This document shows, piece after piece, positions 24,527 to 34,177 of a stretch of 64,000 nt of DNA (positions are counted from its first letter, which is position 1; each line of letters starts with the position of its first letter). The stretch is from Actinophytocola sp044466355. GTDB lineage: Bacteria > Actinomycetota > Actinomycetes > Mycobacteriales > Pseudonocardiaceae. A program made the translations under genes and the position numbers. The stretch covers positions 744,001-808,000 of the forward strand of contig NZ_JBITMQ010000001.1 of assembly GCF_044466355.1 (NCBI RefSeq), written 5' to 3'. The notes beneath the pieces were generated by a model. That model saw only the letters and a list, made by a program, of their open reading frames with translations. It was not told where the DNA came from and did not search any database.

Positions 24527-25246
24527 TCAAGGCGTCCGCAACTGCGCAACCCGAGCGTCGAGATTCCGAAAGTGCTCCTCCATGGCGTGCTCAGCCCGGG
24601 CAACGTCCCGCTTCCGCAACGCGGTGACAATCGCCCGATGACGACGCGCCGTCAGCACCGGATTGGGATCGGTCACCCCGAGCCGGTGATTCACCCGGTG
24701 GAACACATCCCAGAACGCCCGCAACAACTGCGTGACAAGCGCGTTGTTCAACGACCGGTACAGAATCTCGTGGAACTCACGATCCTCCTCGGCGAACGTG
24801 TCGCCCGCCTTGGCGCGCTCGCTCATCCGTCGCGTGACCTCGTCGAGCGCGGCGAGGTCCTCCTCCGGCACGGTCGCGGCCACGCGGCGGATCAGCGCCG
24901 CCTCCAGCGCCTCGCGGACCTCGAGGATCTCCTCCATCGACCGCAGGTCACGGCCGATGTCGTGCAGCGCGCGGAAGGTCAGCCCGTCGGCGAGCGGGTC
25001 GAGCGACAACCTGCCGACATACGTGCCGTAGCCGTGCCGGATCTCGACGATGTCGAGCGCCTGCAACGCCTTCAGCGCCTCGCGGATCGAGTTGCGGCTC
25101 ACTCCGAGCGCCTCGACCAGCTCGGTCTCGGTGGGCAGCGGGTCGCCCGAGCGCAGGCCACGCGCGAGGATGAGCGCGGTGATCTCGTCGCGGATCGCCC
25201 TGCTCATTCTCGTGGCCAGCTTGGCCGGTGTGTGCTGCTCTGTCAC
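24527..25246 (-). CDS. GntR/FadR-family regulator (candidate regulator of the sialoglycan genes)
   Basis: This 239-residue protein has a GntR winged helix (PTETELVEALGVSRNSIREAL, residues about 40-60; then GYGTYVG) and a C-terminal FCD domain (EFHEILYRS; HRAIVTALRKRD) that usually binds a metal and a small carboxylate. GTG 25246 follows GGAGGT; a TTG at 25258 would overlap that site. It is co-transcribed with the DapA-family gene 21 bases upstream. FCD regulators of sialate and uronate genes bind short palindromes. The shared heptamer at 26228-26248 and 36784-36806 is the likely target. Confidence 0.88.
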   Translation of the reverse strand: MTEQHTPAKLATRMSRAIRDEITALILARGLRSGDPLPTETELVEALGVSRNSIREALKALQALDIVEIRHGYGTYVGRLSLDPLADGLTFRALHDIGRDLRSMEEILEVREALEAALIRRVAATVPEEDLAALDEVTRRMSERAKAGDTFAEEDREFHEILYRSLNNALVTQLLRAFWDVFHRVNHRLGVTDPNPVLTARRHRAIVTALRKRDVARAEHAMEEHFRNLDARVAQLRTP

Positions 25247-25267
25247 GGGGACCTCCAACGTGCAACC

Positions 25268-26176
25268 TTAGAGCAGACCGGCTTCGGCGAGATGCCGCCG
25301 CACCGCCGCGCGTTCCGTGTCGTTCAACGGGATCATCGGCTCGCTGGTCGTGCCGCCGGCGATCACGCCACGTGCCACGAGCCCTTCCTTGAACGCCCCG
25401 ATGGCTGACGAGTACCGGCCCATGCCGCGCGCGTCGCCGACGTGGATGAGGCCGAACAGCTTGCGCAGCCGCAGCTGTTCGGTCTTCGCCGCCGCCCAGT
25501 CGCCGCGCCTGGCCGCGTCGTAGAGGCGCAGGTAGCCGTGCGGGTCGACGTTGCCGATACCGGGCACGAGGCCGTGCGCGCCGATGAACAGCCCGAGGTC
25601 GGCGAGGGTCTCCGACCCGGAGAAGCACACCAGGTCGTCGGTCTGCTCGAGTACGGCACGCAGCCCGTCGAGGTCGCCGCTGGAGTCCTTCAGCGCGGCG
25701 AAGGTGCCGTCCCCGGCCAGTTCCACGACCACGTCGGTCGGCAGCTTGTGGCCCACCGACACGGGGATGTCGTAGGCCACCAGCGGCAGGTCGACCGCGG
25801 CGCGGATGGCGCGGAAGTGGCCGGCGAACTCCGACGGGGCCGTCGGCGCGTAGAACGGCACGGTCGCCACGAGCGCGTCCGCCCCCGCGGCCTTCGACGC
25901 CTTCGCGTGCTCGATGACGCGCGGGGTGGTGGTGTCGATGATCCCGGCGAGCACCGGCACCTGCCCGGCCGCGACGCCCGCGACCACTTCCAGGGCCCGG
26001 TAGCGCGTCTCGTCCGGCAGGTAGGCGACCTCACCGGTCGACCCGGTGACGAACAACCCGTGCACGCCCGCCTCGATGAGGAACGCGGCGAGGCGCTCCA
26101 GCGAGGGCACGTCGAGTTCGCGTTCCGGGGTGAGTGGGGTGCACACGGGTGGCACCACGCCGTGGAGCTTGGTCAA
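25268..26176 (-). CDS. DapA-family aldolase (candidate N-acetylneuraminate lyase)
   Basis: This 302-residue (beta/alpha)8 aldolase has a GVVPPVCTPLT start, the GSTGE carboxylate-binding loop, Tyr135 (VAYDIPV) and Schiff-base Lys163 (ALKDSSGD). The family includes dihydrodipicolinate synthase, N-acetylneuraminate lyase and sugar-acid aldolases. The neighbouring sialidase, SatA-type transporter and GntR favour a sialic or related sugar-acid substrate. The start is a TTG at 26176, chosen because AAGGGAG lies about seven bases upstream and the family N-terminus begins there. Confidence 0.85.
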   Translation of the reverse strand: MTKLHGVVPPVCTPLTPERELDVPSLERLAAFLIEAGVHGLFVTGSTGEVAYLPDETRYRALEVVAGVAAGQVPVLAGIIDTTTPRVIEHAKASKAAGADALVATVPFYAPTAPSEFAGHFRAIRAAVDLPLVAYDIPVSVGHKLPTDVVVELAGDGTFAALKDSSGDLDGLRAVLEQTDDLVCFSGSETLADLGLFIGAHGLVPGIGNVDPHGYLRLYDAARRGDWAAAKTEQLRLRKLFGLIHVGDARGMGRYSSAIGAFKEGLVARGVIAGGTTSEPMIPLNDTERAAVRRHLAEAGLL

Positions 26177-26227
26177 AGCGTTCTCCCTTGCGGACCGGTG
26201 TCGGCTCGGCATACCGTCCGGACGACA

Positions 26228-26248
26228 TCCTACGTCCTATGTCCTACG
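26228..26248. promoter_or_regulatory. Triple tandem heptamer operator, dapA-like / GH42 divergent promoter
   Basis: Three head-to-tail heptamers (TCCTACG 26228-26234, TCCTATG 26235-26241, TCCTACG 26242-26248) fill the centre of the 98-base divergent promoter. The same heptamer forms the palindrome at 36784-36806 upstream of the transporter-sialidase operon. The likely binder is the GntR encoded at 24527-25246. Confidence 0.7.
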
Positions 26249-26274
26249 TCTTGAAGAGATCAGAGAGGATCGTC

Positions 26275-28257
26275 GTGGAATCAGTCGTGCGGCACCGCCT
26301 CGGGCGTTTCGGGTTCGGTGCCGACTACAACCCCGAACAGTGGCCGGAGTCCGTGTGGGACGAGGACATGGCGCTCATGAAGACCGCCGGTGTCTCGATG
26401 GTCTCCGTGGGCATCTTCGGCTGGGCGGCCACCGAGCCGACGCCGGGCACCTACGACTTCTCGTGGCTGGACAAGGTCATGGACCTGCTGTCCGCCAACG
26501 GGATCGGCGCCTGCCTCGCCACGATGACCGCGTCGCCACCGCCGTGGCTCGCGCACGCGCACCCGGAGACGCTGCCCCGCCGCGCGGACGGGACCGTGCT
26601 GTGGCCGGGCGCCAGGCAGCACTACTGCCCGTCCAGCCCCGTCTACCGCGACCACGCCGCGCGGCTGGTCGAGGCGATCGGCGCCCGGTACGCCGACCAC
26701 CCGGCGCTCGCGATGTGGCACATCGGCAACGAGTACGGCTGCCACGTCCCGGAGTGCTTCTGCGACGTCTCCGCCGACGCGTTCCGGGCCTGGCTCGTCG
26801 ACCGGTACGGCACCGTGGACGCGCTCAACGAGGCGTGGTCCACGACGTTCTGGTCGCAGCGCTACTCCGACTTCGCCGAGGTGCACCCACCGCGCGCCGC
26901 GCCGACGTTCCTCAACCCCGCGCAGGTGCTGGACTACAAGCGGTTCTCCTCGCGCGCCCTGCTCGAGTGCTACCTGATGGAGAAGGAGATCCTGCGCCGC
27001 CACACGCCGAACGTGCCGGTGACGACGAACTTCGTCGGCGCCTGGCACCGGATCGACGTGGCGGACTGGGCACCGCACCTCGACGTCGTGTCCTACGACT
27101 CCTACCCGGACCCGCACGACCGGGACACGGTGGTGCAGGCCGCGTTCACCTACGACCAGATGCGTGCGCTGCACGGCAGGCCGTGGCTGCTGCTGGAGCA
27201 GGCGCCGAGTGCGGTGAACTGGCGTGAGCGCAACGCGCCCAAGTCGCCGGGCGAGATGCGGCTGTGGAGCTACCAGGCGGTCGCGCGTGGCGCGGACGCG
27301 GTCATGTCCTTCCAGTGGCGGCAGTCCCGCGGTGGCGCGGAGAAGTTCCACTCGGCGATGGTGCCGCACGCCGGTCCCGAGCACCGCGTGTTCGAGGAGA
27401 CCTCGGCGCTGGGCGCCGAACTGGCCCGGCTGGAGCCGGTGCTCGGGTCGGCCGTGGCCGCCGACGTCGCGCTGGTGACGGACTGGTCGAGCGGCTGGGC
27501 GTTGCAGGGCAAGGCGCTGCCCGCGTCGGACCTGTCGCTCGAAGAGGTCAACTTCGCGCACTACCGGCCACTGTGGAACGCCGGCGTGGCGGTGGACGTG
27601 GTCGCGCCGACCGTCGACCTCTCGCGGTACAAGCTCGTGGTGGTGCCCAACCTGTACGCGGTCGACACCGAGGTCGCGGCGCGGCTCGTCGAGTACGTCC
27701 GCGCCGGCGGGCACCTGCTCATGTCGTACTTCTCCGGCATCGTGGACGGGCGCGAGCGCGTCCACCTCGGCGGCTACCCGGGGCCGTTCCGGGAGTTGCT
27801 GGGCCTGACCGTCGACGAGTTCTGGCCGCTGGCCACCGGGTCGTCCATGGCCCTCGGCTCCGGCGGTACCGGCACGCTGTGGTCGGAGTGGATCACGGCG
27901 GAGGGTGCTGAGGTGCTGGACACCTTCACAGGTGAGCTGGCCGGTCGCCCGGCGATCACCAGGAACGTGTTCGGTTCCGGCGTGGCCACCTACCTCGCGA
28001 CGCGGCCGGACGCGGACACGCTGGCCGCGGTCGTCGCCCGGGTGCTGCGCGACGCCGGGGTTGCGCCCGTGCTGCCCGGCGCACCGGCCGGGGTCGAGGC
28101 GGTCCGGCGTGGTGAGTGGCTGTTCCTGTTGAACCACAACGAAACCGAGGTGACGGTCCCGGTACCCGCACACGCGACCGACGCGGTGACCGGTGAGCCG
28201 CTCGCCGAACAGGAGCGGCTCACCGGACGCGGCGTGCTCGTCGCGCGTGTCGGATAG
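26275..28257 (+). CDS. GH42 beta-galactosidase
   Basis: This 660-residue glycoside hydrolase of family 42 is intracellular (no signal peptide). The TIM barrel opens with FGFGADYNPEQWPESVW. The acid/base is Glu153 (IGNEYG) and the nucleophile Glu308 (LLEQAPSAVNW). A cysteine cluster (HYCPSSP; CHVPECFC) matches the zinc site of GH42. The trimerisation and C-terminal beta domains are present. The start is GTG 26275, because AGAGAGGA lies upstream and upstream codons overlap the operator. Beta-galactosides exposed after desialylation are the inferred substrate. It is divergent from the dapA-like operon. Confidence 0.92.
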   Translation: MESVVRHRLGRFGFGADYNPEQWPESVWDEDMALMKTAGVSMVSVGIFGWAATEPTPGTYDFSWLDKVMDLLSANGIGACLATMTASPPPWLAHAHPETLPRRADGTVLWPGARQHYCPSSPVYRDHAARLVEAIGARYADHPALAMWHIGNEYGCHVPECFCDVSADAFRAWLVDRYGTVDALNEAWSTTFWSQRYSDFAEVHPPRAAPTFLNPAQVLDYKRFSSRALLECYLMEKEILRRHTPNVPVTTNFVGAWHRIDVADWAPHLDVVSYDSYPDPHDRDTVVQAAFTYDQMRALHGRPWLLLEQAPSAVNWRERNAPKSPGEMRLWSYQAVARGADAVMSFQWRQSRGGAEKFHSAMVPHAGPEHRVFEETSALGAELARLEPVLGSAVAADVALVTDWSSGWALQGKALPASDLSLEEVNFAHYRPLWNAGVAVDVVAPTVDLSRYKLVVVPNLYAVDTEVAARLVEYVRAGGHLLMSYFSGIVDGRERVHLGGYPGPFRELLGLTVDEFWPLATGSSMALGSGGTGTLWSEWITAEGAEVLDTFTGELAGRPAITRNVFGSGVATYLATRPDADTLAAVVARVLRDAGVAPVLPGAPAGVEAVRRGEWLFLLNHNETEVTVPVPAHATDAVTGEPLAEQERLTGRGVLVARVG

Positions 28258-28261
28258 CAAC

Positions 28262-28302
28262 GCCCTGAAAGACGCTTTCGGGACGAAAGCGTCTTTCAGG
28301 GC
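28262..28302. terminator. Strong bidirectional terminator, GH42 / sialidase
   Basis: A perfect 19-base-pair stem (28262-28280 with 28284-28302) closes on a GGA loop. It begins five bases after the GH42 stop and sits before the convergent sialidase stop at 28328. Confidence 0.9.
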
Positions 28303-28327
28303 AGGTCGCCGGGCGGGTGCTGGCATC

Positions 28328-31273
28328 TCAGTCCAGGTCGCGCATCGGCAGCTGCCGGAACGTGATGGTCTCGTACGTGCCGGACACGCCGGTCTCGTAG
28401 AGCAGACCCACCGTTGAACCGGTCAGCTGCACGAGGTCGGAGTACGCCGCCGGGGCCTGCGACACCAGCAACGTCTGCTGCCACGTGCGGCCACCGTCCG
28501 AGCTGGCGCGGATCGCGAGGTTGCGGCGCGCGGCCGGCTCCGACGGGCCGGAGAACAGCAGCAGGTCCGGCCGCACGGTCTGCAGCACGCTGCCCTGCAC
28601 CTTCGGCATCGTCAGCCCAGGCTGCAGCGCGTACGGCGCCGCGAGGGACTCACCACCGTCCGTGCTGTAGGCGTCCACCCGGTTGCCCGCCGCGCCCTGG
28701 TTGCGGCTGTTGAAGTACAGCCTGCCGTCCGGCAGCTGCGCGACCATCGTCTCGTTCGCCGCGATGCCCGTGTCGGTGCGTTCCTCGGTGAAACCGATCC
28801 GCCACGTGCGGCCGCCGTCGTCGCTGATCAGGTCGTGACCGCCGTAGTACTTCGCCTCCGTGCCCACGTCCGGCGAGCCCGCGGGCGGCGCCGACGAGTG
28901 GTTGGCGGGCACCACGAGCCTGCCGTTCCGCAGTTCGATCGCGTGGCCGGGGCCGGTGGCGTACCAGCGCCAGTACGGCTTCTTCGCCACGTCGGTGATC
29001 TCGCGCGCCGGCGACCACGTGCGGCCGTGGTCATCCGAGCGCTGCACGAACACGCGGCGGCTGTCCGCCGCCGACACCGTGCCGGACATGATCTCCCGCT
29101 CGGTGACCCGCCCGTTGCGGGTGGTCAGCAGCACGATCTCACCGTCGCGCCGCACGATCGGCGCCGGGTTGCCCGCGGTCGCGTCGCCGTTGTCCGACAC
29201 CACGGTCAGCGGGCCCCACGTGCAGCCGCCGTCCGTGGACCGGCGCTGCACCACGCGGATCGCGCCGGTGTCACCGGCCGACTCCACCCGGCCCTCGGCG
29301 AACGCCAGCACCGTGCCGTCCTTCGCCTCGACCACGGCCGGGATGCGGAACGTGTGGTAGCCCTCGGTGCCCGAGACGAACGGGACGGACGTGCACGTGC
29401 CGTCGGTGCCCTTCAGCTTGTCGAGCGGCAACCGCATGACCAGTCCGTTCGGGACGTCCGCGTTGGAGGTGCGGATCGCGTCCAGCTCCGCCGCCGACAG
29501 CGCGCGGCGGTACAGGCGCGGTTCGTCGAGCGTGCCGTCGAACCGGTGCTGGTAGTCCTGCCGCTCGCCGAGGTGGATCTGCCACGCCACCCGCTCGCTG
29601 ACCGACCCGGCGACCGCGGCGGCCGAGGCGACCTCGGTGCCGTCCACGAGCAGCCGCAGCGTGCCGTCCGCCCGCTGCAGGGCGAGGTGGTGCCACTCGT
29701 TGTCGTTGTACGCGCTCGTGGTGGCGAGCCGGGTGCTGCCCTTGGCGGTGGTCATCATCGCGACCAGCCGCTTGCTCTCCGGTTCGCCGCGCAGCCACAG
29801 CTGCGGTGCGGTCGAGCCCATGCCGCCCAGCCACGCCAGCGCGTGTGAGCCGCGGGTGGCGCCGTACCGGAACCACGTGGTGAACGTGAGGTCGCCGTCG
29901 CCGGGCAGCTGCGCGCTGTCGTAGGGGACGCGCAGGTAGTCGTCGACGCCGTCGAGGTCCATGCCGCCGCCGAACCTGCCGCCGGTGAGGGTGGCACCGC
30001 CGAGCGCGTAGGCGTCGGCCTTCGACGCCGACGTGTCCGGCGTGGTCGGCCCGACCGGTTCGCGCCCGCCCAGGTGGTCCTCGGTGAAGCGGGCGAACCG
30101 GATCTCGTCGCGCGCGTCGACCGGGCCGCCCTCGTACAGCAGACCGATCTCGGCGTTGCGTTCACGGGTCGAGCTGATCTGCACCATGTCCGAGTAGCCG
30201 GACCAGTCGGACGTGATGCGGGTGCCCTGCTCGGCGCCGTCCCAGGAACGGCCGCCGTCCCACGAGGAGCGGACCATCATCCAGCGACGCCGGTCGGTGT
30301 CGGACGGCGACGAGAACAGCGTGCGGTCCACGCCGGGACGGTCGAGGTGCAGCACCGCGCCCTGCACGATCGGGGTCACCAGGTCGGGGATCGAGGTCCA
30401 CGGTGTGGAGAAGGTCGTGCCGCCGTCACGGCTGATCGCGTACGACCGGTTGCCGACCGACGTGCCGCCCTGGTCGCGGGCACCGGCGTACACCGACCCG
30501 TCGGCCAGCTCGGTGACCGTGATCTCCTGCGGCTTCTGGGTGTACGTGCCACCCTTCGGGAAGTCGATGCGGCCCGTCGCGCCGAGCTGCCAGGTGCGGC
30601 CGTGGTCGTCGCTGTAGACGAGCGCGCCGTCGTTGGCGAACGCGGCGGTGCCGTCGCTGGCCTCACCGCTGATGCCGAACACGAGCCGGCCCGCGTGGCG
30701 ACCCTTGGTGAGCTGGATGCCGTGCACCGGGCCGGTCGCGACCCACCAGTCCCACTCGGGGTTCTTGACCTGCGCGCTGATGTCGACCGGCGCGGACCAG
30801 GTGGCGCCGTCGTCGTCGCTGTACTGCAGGTGCGGCGTGCGCTCGCACGGGGTTTCGCAGGGACCGGCGTCGTCACGGCCCGCGTTGTACGTGGTGAACA
30901 GGAAGATCCGGCCGGTGACGCGGTCGACGATCGGCACCGGGTTGCCGTGCGTGTCGCCGTCGCCTTCGTTGATCAGCTGTAGCGGCGACCAGGTGCGGCC
31001 GCCGTCGGTGCTGCGCTTGAGCACCATGTCGATGTCGCCGGTGTCACCGCAGTTGTCGACGCGGCCCTCGGCGAACGCCAGCAGCGTGTTCTCCTTGGAC
31101 TTGACGATCGCGGGAATCCGGAAACAGGCGTAGCCCTGCTCGTTCGCCGCCTTGAACAGCGTCTGCTGCTCGAACGACGACGCCGACGGGGGTGCGGCCG
31201 GTTCGGCGGCCACCGACTGCGTGAGGCTCGCCGTGATGGCAACGGATAAGAGACCTGTCAGAAGTGCTTTCAC
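28328..31273 (-). CDS. Secreted double-domain sialidase with central LamG domain
   Basis: This 981-residue exo-sialidase-like protein has a signal peptide to about residue 23 (TQSVAA), then two sialidase propellers. Domain 1 (about 35-400) has the YACFRIP arginine Arg52 and several Asp boxes (STDGGRTWSP). A LamG-type lectin domain lies at about 425-605 (GGGMDLDGVDDYLRVPYD). Domain 2 (about 620-975) has YHTFRIP with Arg643. Domain 1 keeps GDIDMVLKRS after the first strand pair, whereas domain 2 reads GAIRVVQRRS, so the second site may differ in activity. It is the last gene of the peptide-type ABC operon, 11 bases after the ATPase. It should release sialic acid outside the cell for the transporter. 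GTG start preceded by GAGGA. Confidence 0.9.
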   Translation of the reverse strand: MKALLTGLLSVAITASLTQSVAAEPAAPPSASSFEQQTLFKAANEQGYACFRIPAIVKSKENTLLAFAEGRVDNCGDTGDIDMVLKRSTDGGRTWSPLQLINEGDGDTHGNPVPIVDRVTGRIFLFTTYNAGRDDAGPCETPCERTPHLQYSDDDGATWSAPVDISAQVKNPEWDWWVATGPVHGIQLTKGRHAGRLVFGISGEASDGTAAFANDGALVYSDDHGRTWQLGATGRIDFPKGGTYTQKPQEITVTELADGSVYAGARDQGGTSVGNRSYAISRDGGTTFSTPWTSIPDLVTPIVQGAVLHLDRPGVDRTLFSSPSDTDRRRWMMVRSSWDGGRSWDGAEQGTRITSDWSGYSDMVQISSTRERNAEIGLLYEGGPVDARDEIRFARFTEDHLGGREPVGPTTPDTSASKADAYALGGATLTGGRFGGGMDLDGVDDYLRVPYDSAQLPGDGDLTFTTWFRYGATRGSHALAWLGGMGSTAPQLWLRGEPESKRLVAMMTTAKGSTRLATTSAYNDNEWHHLALQRADGTLRLLVDGTEVASAAAVAGSVSERVAWQIHLGERQDYQHRFDGTLDEPRLYRRALSAAELDAIRTSNADVPNGLVMRLPLDKLKGTDGTCTSVPFVSGTEGYHTFRIPAVVEAKDGTVLAFAEGRVESAGDTGAIRVVQRRSTDGGCTWGPLTVVSDNGDATAGNPAPIVRRDGEIVLLTTRNGRVTEREIMSGTVSAADSRRVFVQRSDDHGRTWSPAREITDVAKKPYWRWYATGPGHAIELRNGRLVVPANHSSAPPAGSPDVGTEAKYYGGHDLISDDGGRTWRIGFTEERTDTGIAANETMVAQLPDGRLYFNSRNQGAAGNRVDAYSTDGGESLAAPYALQPGLTMPKVQGSVLQTVRPDLLLFSGPSEPAARRNLAIRASSDGGRTWQQTLLVSQAPAAYSDLVQLTGSTVGLLYETGVSGTYETITFRQLPMRDLD

Positions 31274-31284
31274 TACTCAGTCCT

Positions 31285-32244
31285 CTATGACTCGGGGTGA
31301 ATGCAGCGATACGTGTGACCAGCACCGGCGGTGGCGAGAGGCGGCAGTTCCGCCGCGCACTCGTCGGTCGCCTTCCAGCAGCGGGTACGGAAGTTGCAGC
31401 CACTCGGCGGGTTGGTCGCCGAGGGCACGGGTCCGGAAAGGACGATCGGTTCGACGGCGTGCCTGAGGCTCGGCGTCGCGGAGAACAGCGCACGCATGTA
31501 CGGGTGGTGCGTCGCGGCGGGCACGGCCACAGCCGGTGCCTCCTCGACGATCCGGCCCAGGTACATGGTGACGATGCGGTCGCTCATCTTGCGGACGGTC
31601 TGGATGTCGTGCGACACGAACACCATCGCGAGACCCAGCCGTTCCCGCAGGTCGATGAGCAGGTTCAGGATCTGCGCGCGCACCGACACGTCGAGCGCGG
31701 AGGTCGGTTCGTCGGCGACGAGGAGCTTCGGCCGCAACGCGAGCGCACGGGCGATCGCGACGCGCTGCCGTTGCCCGCCGGACAGCTGTCCCGGCACGGC
31801 GTCCGCGACGCTGTCGGGCAGGCCGACCAGCGACATCAGCTCGTGCACCCGCTCGTCGCGTTCGGCCGGGGTGCCCTCGGCGTGCACGTCGAGCGGGTCG
31901 CGGATGACCCGCGCGACCGACAGGCGGCGGTTGAGCGCGGTCGTCGGGTCCTGGAACACCATGCCGACGTTGCGCCCGAACTTCCGCGCCCGGTCCTCGG
32001 CGGTCATGTCCCACAACGGCTCGCCCTCGTAGCGGACGACGCCCTGGGTCGGCCTCTGCAACCCGACGACGACCTTGGCCAGCGTGGACTTGCCGCAGCC
32101 GGACTCGCCGACCACACCGACGGTCTCGCCCGGGTTCAGGGTGAGGTGCGCGTCGGTGAGCGCGTACACGTTGTCGTGCCCGAACAACCGCCGCGCCCGG
32201 ATCCGGTGCACGACGTGCACACCGTCCAACTCAAGCAGACTCAC
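31285..32244 (-). CDS. Peptide-type ABC transporter ATPase, DppF/SatD-like
   Basis: This 319-residue ATPase has Walker A GESGCGKST, Q loop MVFQDPTTALNRR, signature LSGGQRQR, Walker B LLVADEPTSALD and switch VSHD. The C-terminal oligopeptide extension with cysteines (GCNFRTRCWKATDEC) is present. The GTG at 32244 lies inside the last codons of the fused upstream gene (14-base overlap). It pairs with the ATPase half of that fusion. Confidence 0.92.
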   Translation of the reverse strand: MSLLELDGVHVVHRIRARRLFGHDNVYALTDAHLTLNPGETVGVVGESGCGKSTLAKVVVGLQRPTQGVVRYEGEPLWDMTAEDRARKFGRNVGMVFQDPTTALNRRLSVARVIRDPLDVHAEGTPAERDERVHELMSLVGLPDSVADAVPGQLSGGQRQRVAIARALALRPKLLVADEPTSALDVSVRAQILNLLIDLRERLGLAMVFVSHDIQTVRKMSDRIVTMYLGRIVEEAPAVAVPAATHHPYMRALFSATPSLRHAVEPIVLSGPVPSATNPPSGCNFRTRCWKATDECAAELPPLATAGAGHTYRCIHPES

Positions 32245-34177
32245 GACTCACCACCAGTTCCTCGGCGGGGAAGTGGCACGCGGTCAGGTGAACGCCCTCG
32301 CCAACCACGGGCGGCCGTTCCGTCCGGCACACCGCACGCGCGGCGGGGCACCGGTCGGAGAACCGGCAGCCGGTCGCGAAGTCGGCGGGGGAGGGGACGA
32401 CACCCTTGATCTGGGTGAGCCGGTCCGCGTTCTCCTCCAGCGACAGCACCGCCGACAGCAGGCCACGCGTGTAGTGGTGCCGTGGCGAGCCGACGACCTG
32501 CGCGATGGCCCCGGTCTCGGCGACCTGCCCGCCGTACATGACCACGACGCGGTCGGCCACTTCGGACACCAGCGCCAGGTCGTGCGACACCAGGATCAGC
32601 GCGAAGCCCAGCTCTTCCTGCAGCCGCAGCAGGAGCTTCATGATCTGCGCCTGCACGGTCACGTCGAGCGCGGTGGTCGGCTCGTCCGCGACGATCAGCC
32701 TGGGGCTGCGGGACAGTGCCATCGCGATCAGCACCCGCTGCCGCTGTCCGCCGGACAGCTCGTGCGGGTAGGACCGCAGGGTGCGGCCCGGGTCCAGGTT
32801 CACCAGCTCGAGCAGTTCCTCGGGCGAGCGCGTGCCGCCGCGACGGGTGAACTGCTTGAGCTGGCTGCGGATCGTCATCGCCGGGTTCAGTGAACTCAGC
32901 GCGTCCTGGTAGATCATCGCGAGGTCGTGGCCGAGGTGACGGCGGCGCCTGCTCGGGCTCAGCGCGAGCAGGTCCTGCCGCGCGAACCGGATCTGTCCCT
33001 GGACCCGGGCCGTGTCCGGCAGCAGGCCCATCACGGCGAGCGACGTGATCGTCTTGCCGCAGCCCGACTCGCCGATCAGCCCGAGCACCTCGCCGGACCG
33101 CACGGAGAACGACACGTCGTCCACCACGCGGGTCCCGTCGTGCCGGTCGGCGAACGAGATCGACAGGTGTTCCACGTCGAGCACGGCGTCCCGGTCCCGC
33201 AGGTCGCGGGCGGTCCCGGCGAGTCGTTCCCCGGCTTCCCGCAGACCCTCGATCGGCAGCACCGGCTCGACCCGGTCCTCGGCGGGCGCCTCCGCGGCCT
33301 GCTTCGCCGCCCGGCCCGCCTTGGCACGGCGCGCGGACGGCGTGGCCCACGCGTCGGAAATGCCCTCGGACAGGACGTTCAGTGCCAGCACCGTGATCAG
33401 GATCAGCAGGCCGGGGAACAGCGTGGCCCACCAGCCGCCGGTCAGGACCAGCTCCTTGCCGTTCGCGAGGACGGCGCCCCACGACGGGTCCGGCGCCTGG
33501 ATGCCGGCGCCGATGAACGACAGCGACGCCTCGAACACGATCGCGTCGGCCACCATCACCGTGCAGAACACCAGGATCGGCGCCGCGCAGTTCACGGCGA
33601 TGTGCCGGGTGAGGATGAAGAACCGCTTCGCGCCGATGATCCGCTCGGCCGCCACGTAGTCCTCGCCGTACTGCGCGAGCACGTTCGCGCGGACCACCCG
33701 CGCCATCGACGGCATGTAGAGGAACGCGAGCGCGAGGATCAGCACGATCAGCCCGCGCCCGAACACCGCCACCAGCACCGCGGCGAGCGCGACACCGGGG
33801 AACGCCATGACCACGTCGAGAATCCGCATGATCGTCTCGCCGACGCGGCGGTTCGACGTGGCGGCGATCGCCCCGATCAACGCACCCGCGATGAGCGCGA
33901 TGGCGATGGCACCGAGGCCGACGGCGAGCGACCAGCGCGCACCCCACACCAGGCGCGTGTAGATGTCGCGGCCGGACGAGTCGGTGCCCAGCCAGTGCTC
34001 ACCGCTGGGCCCGGCGACCTCGCTGCCCGTGAGGTACGGGTCGTGCGTGCTGATCAGCGGCGCGAACACCGCGGCCAGCACCAGCAGCGCGAGGATCACC
34101 AGCGCGATCCACGACGTGACACCCAGCTTGCGGAACGACGCGCCCTTGCTCAGGCGCTCGGCGAGCCCCCGGCGCAT
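32231..34177 (-). CDS. Fused ABC permease-ATPase (DppC-DppD fusion), second copy in window
   Basis: This 648-residue protein fuses two subunits. The N-terminal half (about 1-290) is a DppC-type permease (GTDSSGRDIYTRLVWG; LSFIGAGIQAPDPSWG). A charged Ala-rich linker (about 290-345) joins it to a DppD-type ATPase (about 345-648) with Walker A GESGCGKT (369-376), LSGGQRQR, LIVADEPTTALD and the cysteine motif (GCRFSDRCPAARAVC). The same fusion exists in the other peptide operon of the window (12978-14807), with different linker and divergent sequence. ATG 34177 shares one base with the DppB-type stop. Confidence 0.92.
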   Translation of the reverse strand: MRRGLAERLSKGASFRKLGVTSWIALVILALLVLAAVFAPLISTHDPYLTGSEVAGPSGEHWLGTDSSGRDIYTRLVWGARWSLAVGLGAIAIALIAGALIGAIAATSNRRVGETIMRILDVVMAFPGVALAAVLVAVFGRGLIVLILALAFLYMPSMARVVRANVLAQYGEDYVAAERIIGAKRFFILTRHIAVNCAAPILVFCTVMVADAIVFEASLSFIGAGIQAPDPSWGAVLANGKELVLTGGWWATLFPGLLILITVLALNVLSEGISDAWATPSARRAKAGRAAKQAAEAPAEDRVEPVLPIEGLREAGERLAGTARDLRDRDAVLDVEHLSISFADRHDGTRVVDDVSFSVRSGEVLGLIGESGCGKTITSLAVMGLLPDTARVQGQIRFARQDLLALSPSRRRRHLGHDLAMIYQDALSSLNPAMTIRSQLKQFTRRGGTRSPEELLELVNLDPGRTLRSYPHELSGGQRQRVLIAMALSRSPRLIVADEPTTALDVTVQAQIMKLLLRLQEELGFALILVSHDLALVSEVADRVVVMYGGQVAETGAIAQVVGSPRHHYTRGLLSAVLSLEENADRLTQIKGVVPSPADFATGCRFSDRCPAARAVCRTERPPVVGEGVHLTACHFPAEELVVSRESA

